Under the pieces are notes generated by a model. That model searched no databases, was not told the origin of the DNA, and saw only the letters and a program-made list of their open reading frames with translations. Both the position numbers and the translations under genes were made by a program. A stretch of 64,000 bases of DNA from Saccharothrix sp. ALI-22-I (lineage in GTDB: Bacteria > Actinomycetota > Actinomycetes > Mycobacteriales > Pseudonocardiaceae), in NCBI RefSeq assembly GCF_001984175.1, contig NZ_MTQP01000068.1:1054001-1118000 (forward strand), written 5' to 3'. Shown piece by piece: positions 58,668-64,000 of this stretch (its first letter is position 1; every line of letters starts with the position of its first letter).

Positions 58668-60062
58668 TCACTGCTCGATCTGGACGTCCGCGAGGACGCG
58701 TGACTCGGCTTCGGTGAATGGTGGGTCGGTCAGTGGTGGGCGGCCGGGGCCGCGTAGGACGGCTAGGACTACGCGTGGTGACAGGAGGCGGCGTAGGGGT
58801 GTGGAGAGGGTGTACGCGTCCAGCTGCGCTTTGGTGACGGTGGCTCGGCCCGTTGCCGCGAGGATGAGCCGGTCCAGGTAGCGCTCCTGGAGGTGGGTGG
58901 CGCGGCTGGGGGCCGGGCCGATGGTGGCGGGGTAGCGCAGGTCCTGCCCGGTGGCCATGTCCCACGCGTCGGTCGTGACGGCGGCGAATCTGCGTTGGAG
59001 CTGCTTGGCCGCCCGGCCGTGGAGTCCGTGTCGGGTCAGGTTGTCGCGTAGTGCGACGGCCTGTCGGGTCACGACGGTCATGCCGTGCCCGTACACGGGG
59101 TTGACGGCGCACGCGGCGTCGCCGAGTACGACGAAACCGCTCGGCCAGGGGGAGAGGCGTTCGTAGCGGCGACGGCGGTTGACGGTGCCGTGGAAGCCGA
59201 ACGGTCGGGTGAGGGGTTCCGCCACGCTGATGAGGTCCGCGATGGCGGGGTGGCGCAGGCCGCGGGCGAAGGCGAGGAAGCCTTCCGGGGTGATGTCCGG
59301 TTCGCCGCCGCGGGTGCCGGCGAGGCTGACGATCCACTGGCCGTCCTCGATCGGCAGGAGCACGCCGCCCTGACCGAATCGCATCGACCGGGGATCGCTG
59401 ACGATGTTGACGCCCGGGAAGCCGTCCTGTGCACTGGCGGGAGCGCGGTACACGCACGTCGCGTAGACCATGCCGGAGTCGACGCGGTCTTCCCGCACGG
59501 CCGGCAGACCGAGTGCGGTGAGCCAGCGGTCGGCTTTGGAGCCGCGGCCGGTCGCGTCGACCACGAAATCGGCGTCGATGTCCTGTTCGGTTCCGGTGTC
59601 GCGGTCGCGCACGCGTGCTCCGGTGATGCGGGCGCGGTCGCCGAGCAGACCGACGACGTCGGCCGCGCTCACAAGGTTGATGCGGTCCATCGCCAGAACC
59701 CGTTGCGCTACGGCACGGTCTAGCAGGGCGCGACTGCATCCGATCACGAACTGCATCTCGTCCAGCCGGGGTAACCAACCCGACTGGGTGAACACGAGCA
59801 GTCGATTCGGCAGGCCGAGGTGCTGTGCGCCCGCCGCGATCAGGTCCGCCGTGAAGCCGGGCAGCAACTCGTCCAGCGCACGACTCCCACCAGCCATCAA
59901 CACGTGCGTGTGACGGGTCTGCGGTGGCCCTTTGCGGTGGCCGTCGTCGGTGACGCGGTCCCGGTCGACGACAGTGACGCGGTCCGCGTGCGCGGCGAGG
60001 ACGGAGGCCGCGAGCATCCCCGCCAGACCGCCGCCCAGGACCAGCGCGTGTGTGCTCGGCAC
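58668..60062 (-). CDS. FAD-dependent monooxygenase
   Basis: 464 residues from GTG 60062 (GGGAG 6 bp upstream). FAD site: ALVLGGGLAGMLAASVLAAH (GxGxxG) at the N-terminus and the GD motif GDAACAVNPVYGHGMTVV (about 318-335). A DG-like middle motif (DFVVDATGRGSKAD) is also present. It belongs to the class A flavoprotein hydroxylase group used in antibiotic modification and in natural-product tailoring. It is 19 bp downstream of the MAB_1171c-like gene and 14 bp upstream of the Vgb-like gene in the XRE-ImmA operon. Confidence 0.92.
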   Translation of the reverse strand: MPSTHALVLGGGLAGMLAASVLAAHADRVTVVDRDRVTDDGHRKGPPQTRHTHVLMAGGSRALDELLPGFTADLIAAGAQHLGLPNRLLVFTQSGWLPRLDEMQFVIGCSRALLDRAVAQRVLAMDRINLVSAADVVGLLGDRARITGARVRDRDTGTEQDIDADFVVDATGRGSKADRWLTALGLPAVREDRVDSGMVYATCVYRAPASAQDGFPGVNIVSDPRSMRFGQGGVLLPIEDGQWIVSLAGTRGGEPDITPEGFLAFARGLRHPAIADLISVAEPLTRPFGFHGTVNRRRRYERLSPWPSGFVVLGDAACAVNPVYGHGMTVVTRQAVALRDNLTRHGLHGRAAKQLQRRFAAVTTDAWDMATGQDLRYPATIGPAPSRATHLQERYLDRLILAATGRATVTKAQLDAYTLSTPLRRLLSPRVVLAVLRGPGRPPLTDPPFTEAESRVLADVQIEQ

Positions 60063-60081
60063 GTAAGGCTCCCTTCCCGGA

Positions 60082-61305
60082 TTACCGACGTGTCGCCGGC
60101 CGGCCGATACCCGACAGGGCCGAAGCCACGACCGGGCCTACGAACGCTTGGGCCACCAGTACCAGTCGGGTGCGTTCACTGGCGAACGCGTGTCTGGCCG
60201 GGAGGGGACCGTCCTGGTCGGCCGGTGCGGTGTCGGCTGTCGTGGCGCCTCGCGCACGGGCCTGTAGGGCGGCCTTGATCTGCGCGGCTTCGGTGGCCGC
60301 CCAGATCTCGTCCAGGCGCAGTTCTGCTGCCGCTCGCTCCACCGCGCTCGTGACCGCCGGATCGCGGGCCACCCGCAGCTGGTGCAACCAGTCGTTGATC
60401 TCGATGACCCGCCAGAACAACCGGTACTCGGGGTTGACGCGCTCCCACAGCGTTCCGGGAGCGTGCCGCATGGCCGGGTCCACCGTCCTCAGCGCCCGCC
60501 ACAACGGACGCAGCCGCACCTGGTCGCGGACCGCGTCCCGAAGCCGCGCCATTCGTTCACGCAAGTAGGACAGGCGAGGGCCCCACGCGGCGATACTCGC
60601 GGCGACGACGACCACCGGCACCGCGAGGGTGAGCACCTTCGGTGCCGCCACGCTCCAGGAGTCCAGCTCCGCGCCGAACCAACTGCCCACGACGGCGATG
60701 AGCACGATCACGGCGTAGGCGGCCCCCACCAGGACACCGACCGCGTTGAGGCGCAGCCCGCGCCGCAGCCACGGCTGGTCCCGAGGCGTCTCGTCGGCCC
60801 ATAACCAGCACAGGCGGACGACGTTGAGCAGCCCGATCAGGTAAGTGAAGTGGTAGAGCACCAGCAGTTCGGCGATGTACGGGGTGTCGGCGAACGCCGC
60901 CGGGAAGTCGCCGTGGTGCTCCTCGGTAGGCGCGCCCAGCGCGAACAGCACGACCATCGTGGCAAGGACGAGAGCACAGACGATCAGCACCTGCCGGGTC
61001 GTCCGCCACGCCTGCGCGGGTGGGTGACGCCAGTACAGCAGCATGGCCTGGTTCGCGGCGACGAAGGCGACACCGAAGCCGTACACCAGCATCACGGACA
61101 GGTTCGGCACCCCGGTGAGCCGGTCGAAGTTCACGCCGATCACCGGTGCCAGGAACAGGAACGCCGGTGCCGCCGTCACGCACGCGAGGCAGATCGGCAG
61201 CACCGCGGGCCGCCGTTCGGGCGGCGCCTGGCGGAACGCCCGGTACTTGTGCGCGAGTAACACCAGCACGCCGCAGGCGCTGAGCAGGTAGAGCACGTCA
61301 TCCAC
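60082..61305 (-). CDS. MAB_1171c-like putative transporter (DUF6545 type)
   Basis: 407 residues from GTG 61305; the start overlaps the ImmA stop by 8 bp. Seven hydrophobic segments lie in residues 1-235 (LYLLSACGVLVLLAHKY, VLPICLACVTAAPAFLFLAP, VLIVCALVLATMVVLFALGA, VLVGAAYAVIVLIAVVGSWFG, VLTLAVPVVVVAASIAAWG). The C-terminal about 170 residues are cytosolic, with LRPLWRALRTVDPAM, RLFWRVIEINDWLHQL and AAELRLDEIW. The family is usually encoded beside XRE and ImmA genes in actinomycetes and is annotated as a transporter without proof; the soluble tail is as likely a sensor. Confidence 0.88.
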   Translation of the reverse strand: MDDVLYLLSACGVLVLLAHKYRAFRQAPPERRPAVLPICLACVTAAPAFLFLAPVIGVNFDRLTGVPNLSVMLVYGFGVAFVAANQAMLLYWRHPPAQAWRTTRQVLIVCALVLATMVVLFALGAPTEEHHGDFPAAFADTPYIAELLVLYHFTYLIGLLNVVRLCWLWADETPRDQPWLRRGLRLNAVGVLVGAAYAVIVLIAVVGSWFGAELDSWSVAAPKVLTLAVPVVVVAASIAAWGPRLSYLRERMARLRDAVRDQVRLRPLWRALRTVDPAMRHAPGTLWERVNPEYRLFWRVIEINDWLHQLRVARDPAVTSAVERAAAELRLDEIWAATEAAQIKAALQARARGATTADTAPADQDGPLPARHAFASERTRLVLVAQAFVGPVVASALSGIGRPATRR

Positions 61306-61852
61306 GGGCGCCCCGCTCGGGCGAGTACCCGAACGAGTACCACGCCCGCGTCGCCAGGTCGTCCCCGTCGGGGAGGGACGGCTCGTACTGCTGTCGGCCC
61401 GCCCACTCGATCAACGCCCTGGTCAGCACGCCCGCGACGCGATCGGCCTCGCGTTCCTCCCGACGGGACATGTCGGTCCGGCCCGCCAGGATCTGGAGCA
61501 TCGAGGGGGACAGGTCGGGGTAGAGCAGGCGGCGGCCTTCCTCGGCGTCGAGCTGCGGCGGCTGATGGCCGCAGAGCATGTGCGCGATCTCGTGCAGCAG
61601 GATGAGCAGCCGGTGCACCCAGCTGCGGGCCGTGGTGACGATGACGACGTGCACCTCGTCCTCGGTCACCGCCCACAGCCCGCTCGTGCCGCCCGCGCCG
61701 AGGTCGTCGAACCGCAGGATGATCTCCCGCCGAAGCCGCCGGGCCATGACCTCGCACAGGCGGACGCACACCGTCTCGGTGGTCGCGGACTTGTCGAGGT
61801 CGAGCTCGCGGATCAGCTCGTCGCGCAGTTCACGCAGGTCCTTCGCCTTCAT
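61298..61852 (-). CDS. ImmA/IrrE-family metallopeptidase
   Basis: 184 residues from ATG 61852. Zinc-peptidase motif HEIAHMLCGH (HExxH) at about residues 87-96, with a third-ligand Glu candidate downstream in EEREADRVA. ImmA-type peptidases cleave the XRE-type repressor encoded next to them, inducing the operon, and IrrE cleaves DdrO in the same way. The gene lies 41 bp downstream of the XRE gene and overlaps the transporter-like gene. Cleavage of the adjacent regulator is inferred from family knowledge. Confidence 0.92.
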   Translation of the reverse strand: MKAKDLRELRDELIRELDLDKSATTETVCVRLCEVMARRLRREIILRFDDLGAGGTSGLWAVTEDEVHVVIVTTARSWVHRLLILLHEIAHMLCGHQPPQLDAEEGRRLLYPDLSPSMLQILAGRTDMSRREEREADRVAGVLTRALIEWAGRQQYEPSLPDGDDLATRAWYSFGYSPERGARG

Positions 61853-61893
61853 CCGGTCACCACCCAGGCCTGTCGGGGGCCGTCACGGCTAAG

Positions 61894-62652
61894 TCAGCGG
61901 GACTCGTCATCGGTCACCACCCCGTCGGCGACTTCGGCGATCACCCCGGACGGCTCCGGTTCGAGGGCCCGTCTGATGGCGTCCTCGGCCGCGACGCCGG
62001 GGTGCAGCGCCCGCACGAGGGCGAGCAGGATCTTGTTCCGGACACCCGGCGGCGGCGGTTGTTCCGCGGTGCGCAGGATGACGGTGTTGACGCCGAGCTT
62101 GTCCATCGCCAGCCGGGTCTCCAGCTGTTCGTCGACCCGCGCGGCCAGTTCGTCGTCGAAGAAGTACGCGGGCGCCGCGCCGAACGCCTCGGCCAGCCCG
62201 AGGATGTGCTTCAACCTGGGGTTGTCGCTGGTGCCGGCCAGGAGTTCACGGATGTAGGTGGCCGAGATGGAGCCGTACGGGCCGCCGCTGATGCGCGCGG
62301 CGACCTCCTCCGGCGAGAACGGGCCCCGGTTGGCCGGGTACACCGTGTTGAACAGGTGCTTCAACGCGCCACGCCGCAACGTCGGCCGCTCGCCCTCGTG
62401 CAGCCGCGTGCGTCCGCCGACGAAGCACGCCGGGTGCACCCGCAGGGCGTTGGCCAGGCCCTCGATCGTGCGGCACGTGGGGTTGTCCTTGTCGCCCCGG
62501 CGCAACTGCGAGATGTAGGTGTGCGTGATCTCGCCGCCGTCGAGGCGGATCTGCTCGGCCAGTTCCACATTCGTGTACCGGGGTCGGTCGCCGGGGTGCA
62601 GGCACAGCTCGTCGAGAATATCGGCGAACAATCGCTGATGGCCCGCGGTCAT
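61894..62652 (-). CDS. XRE regulator with two HTH-like units
   Basis: 252 residues; ATG 62652 chosen over GTG 62658 because GGGGG lies 5 bp upstream. HTH 1 at about 26-72 (TNVELAEQIRLDGGEITHTYISQLRRGDKDNPTCRTIEGLANAL). A second, similar unit lies at about 108-165 (EEVAARISGGPYGSISATYIRELLAGTSDNPRLKHILGLAEAF). The first half ends with CFVGG and the second with YFFDDELAARVDEQLETRLAM. First gene of the operon and the likely substrate of ImmA. A 15-bp-arm inverted repeat lies 57 bp upstream of its start. Confidence 0.9.
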   Translation of the reverse strand: MTAGHQRLFADILDELCLHPGDRPRYTNVELAEQIRLDGGEITHTYISQLRRGDKDNPTCRTIEGLANALRVHPACFVGGRTRLHEGERPTLRRGALKHLFNTVYPANRGPFSPEEVAARISGGPYGSISATYIRELLAGTSDNPRLKHILGLAEAFGAAPAYFFDDELAARVDEQLETRLAMDKLGVNTVILRTAEQPPPPGVRNKILLALVRALHPGVAAEDAIRRALEPEPSGVIAEVADGVVTDDESR

Positions 62653-62708
62653 GGTCACCCCCCGTACGCACGACAGCCGCCGCTCGCCGGCACTTCCACT
62701 GCGAGTGG

Positions 62709-62772
62709 CACGCCAAAGCTACTCCGCAACACCAGTTGATTCCAGCGTGTGGGCCCCAGTAGCCTTGGCGTG
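62709..62772. promoter_or_regulatory. Long inverted repeat in the XRE-ImmA operon promoter
   Basis: CACGCCAAAGCTACT (62709-62723) and AGTAGCCTTGGCGTG (62758-62772) match as complements at 14 of 15 positions, with a 34-bp spacer. A smaller repeat, ACCAGT (62731-62736) and ACTGGT (about 62782-62787), overlaps it. The whole lies in the 446-bp gap 62653-63098, which otherwise has no supported gene. Confidence 0.75.
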
Positions 62773-63098
62773 GCGGTTCCACTGGTATTGGGGGCAGGCG
62801 CCCATGGCGACCCAGCAGTGGAACGGGAGAGGCTGGCTGCGCGGTACAGCGAGATCCCAGGTGACCACGCCGGCCGTCACCAGGCCCTGCGGTTGTGCCG
62901 CCGCATCCGCCACGGCGGCACACGACTGAGGGGTGCGCAGGGCCTCGGGATCTCGTGAACAGCCGCGAATTCCGACCTTCGTCCTGTGCCCGCACCGCCT
63001 GTGAGCGATTGTGACCCGAACAGCCGGTCACGTGTCAGCCCCGACCTCTTCGGATACCCAGGTGGTATCGGTTCTCGCCGGGAACGTGGAGGTGGGCG
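62773..63098. other. Gap before the universal stress protein gene
   Basis: No supported gene. Short plus-strand frames (e.g. 62749-62958, containing RERLAARYSEIPGDHAGR) look partly protein-like but lack a start site and family match. The 3' end contains the GGAGG ribosome site of the next gene. Confidence 0.4.
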
Positions 63099-64000
63099 AT
63101 GGCCGGCCCGGACAGCTCGAGCACCCTGAACCGCGCGGTCGGGCGTGGTGCGGTGGTCGTCGGGTTCGACGGCTCGCAGCGGTCACGGCAGGCCGCCCAC
63201 TGGGCTGCGCGTGAGGCGGCGAGCCGAGGTCGGCGCCTGGTCATCGTGAACGTCCTGCGCGGCCCGTTCCCCGAGGTGGTGGTGACGCCCGTGTCCATGC
63301 CGCTGCCCCAGTTCGTCGACGAGAAGGCGGTGCGCGCGTACACGAACGACCACCTCGCGGAGCTGGCCGCGGAGTGCGAACAGGCGGCGCCCGGGGTAGT
63401 GGTGGACTTCCGCGTGTTCGACGGGCATCCGGCCGCGGTGTTGAGCGAGGTCGGCCGGGACGCGGAGCTGCTCGTCGTCGGCTCGTCCGGTGCCACCGGC
63501 CTGGCCAGGGTGCTCACCGGTTCGGTCACGGCGGACCTGGCGCACCACTTCGCGGGCCCGGTCGTGGTGGTCCGTGACGCCGGGGGCGACGACGGGCGCG
63601 TGGTGGTCGGGGTGGACGGATCGGAGCCGAGCGACCGCGCGGTCGATTTCGCGGTGAACTTCGCCTCCCGGCACGGGCGCATCGTCGTCGGTGTGCACGC
63701 CACCACCGGCCTGCCGATGGACGCGCTCGCGCCGACCGGCGCCTGGGGACAGGGCCTCGGACTGGGCATCGACACCGACCAGCTCCAGGCGTCGGCGGAC
63801 ACCCTGATCGCCGAATCCCTCGCGGGGCCGCTCGCCCGCCACCCCGAGGTGCGGGCGGAACGGGTGGTCTCGTTGTTGCGGCCCGCCCAAGCTCTGGTCG
63901 AACAGGCCGAGGGCGCCGCACTGCTGGTCGTCGGCCGCCACGGACACGGAGCAGTGCGCCGCGCGCTGCTCGGCTCGGTCAGCCACGCCATGCTCCACCA
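63099..64000 (+). CDS. Two-domain universal stress protein, 5' part (runs off the window)
   Basis: ATG 63099 follows GGAGG at 6 bp; 300 codons lie within the window. Two UspA units: unit 1 about residues 13-158 (VVVGFDGSQRSRQAAHWAARE, ATP loop VGSSGATGLARVLTGS) and unit 2 from about 165 (VVVGVDGSEPSDRAVDFAVNF, ATP loop VGRHGHGAVRRALLGS). Both keep the GxxGx9GS ATP-binding pattern. Actinomycete double-USPs bind ATP and act in dormancy/hypoxia or redox stress. Only a few residues are missing at the right edge by comparison with relatives of about 300 residues. Confidence 0.95.
   Translation, partial: MAGPDSSSTLNRAVGRGAVVVGFDGSQRSRQAAHWAAREAASRGRRLVIVNVLRGPFPEVVVTPVSMPLPQFVDEKAVRAYTNDHLAELAAECEQAAPGVVVDFRVFDGHPAAVLSEVGRDAELLVVGSSGATGLARVLTGSVTADLAHHFAGPVVVVRDAGGDDGRVVVGVDGSEPSDRAVDFAVNFASRHGRIVVGVHATTGLPMDALAPTGAWGQGLGLGIDTDQLQASADTLIAESLAGPLARHPEVRAERVVSLLRPAQALVEQAEGAALLVVGRHGHGAVRRALLGSVSHAMLH

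Noticed and set aside
1..64000. CRISPR arrays, tRNA or rRNA genes
   Set aside because: No regularly spaced repeats and no cloverleaf or rRNA-like segments were seen on reading either strand.

Overview
The window is high-GC DNA with dense, mostly GTG/ATG-started genes, frequent ATGA/GTGA start-stop overlaps and a complete actinobacterial type VII (ESX) secretion locus. This points to an actinomycete, most probably of the Pseudonocardiales (Saccharothrix/Lentzea/Actinosynnema-like). That assignment is inferred from protein style, not from a marker gene. No rRNA, tRNA or CRISPR was recognised.

Layout. 1-0.9 kb: 5' part of a secreted S8 peptidase. 1.2-13.7 kb: type VII secretion core in divergent blocks: eccE plus a coupled unknown gene (minus); eccB and two small secreted-substrate-like genes (plus); mycP and eccD (minus); eccC (plus). 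13.9-24.3 kb: metabolic and secreted functions: GH43 with a ricin-type lectin domain, an M20 amidohydrolase with a divergent Lrp regulator, a GT1 glycosyltransferase, a LuxR regulator, a lipoprotein, and a GH92-GT4 pair. 24.3-58 kb: a patchwork of small regulator/enzyme modules (MerR with VIT-vWA, two MmyB-type XRE regulators each divergent from a redox enzyme, TetR with an alpha/beta hydrolase, a very large P-type ATPase) mixed with broken genes. The broken genes are an AtzH-like gene and a lipoprotein gene with in-frame TGA, a cydA-cydB deletion remnant, a frameshifted NUDIX gene, a truncated formamidase, two tyrosine-recombinase relics, a deleted epimerase, and possibly a frameshifted DUF6461 gene. 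53.4-57.1 kb: a compact persulfide/sulfite detoxification operon (rhodanese, MBL-rhodanese fusion, membrane rhodanese, TauE exporter, CstR-like repressor) with matching ATACCCC-type operators and a strong terminator. 57.7-62.7 kb: a five-gene minus-strand operon (double-HTH XRE regulator, ImmA/IrrE peptidase, MAB_1171c-like membrane protein, FAD monooxygenase, virginiamycin-B-lyase-like propeller) behind a long inverted repeat. 63.1 kb to the end: 5' part of a two-domain universal stress protein.

How the parts work together. EccB/C/D/E and MycP form the ESX channel, motor and protease, and the two small genes next to eccB are likely cargo. The cst-like operon oxidises persulfides and exports sulfite under a thiol-switch repressor. 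The XRE-ImmA operon looks like a signal-released switch (repressor cleaved by a metallopeptidase) controlling a membrane protein and two enzymes of types known to inactivate small molecules. It is the best candidate here for an undescribed system. Some frameshifts are single-base changes in homopolymers, so assembly error must be excluded before calling those genes pseudogenes; the internal deletions cannot be explained that way.
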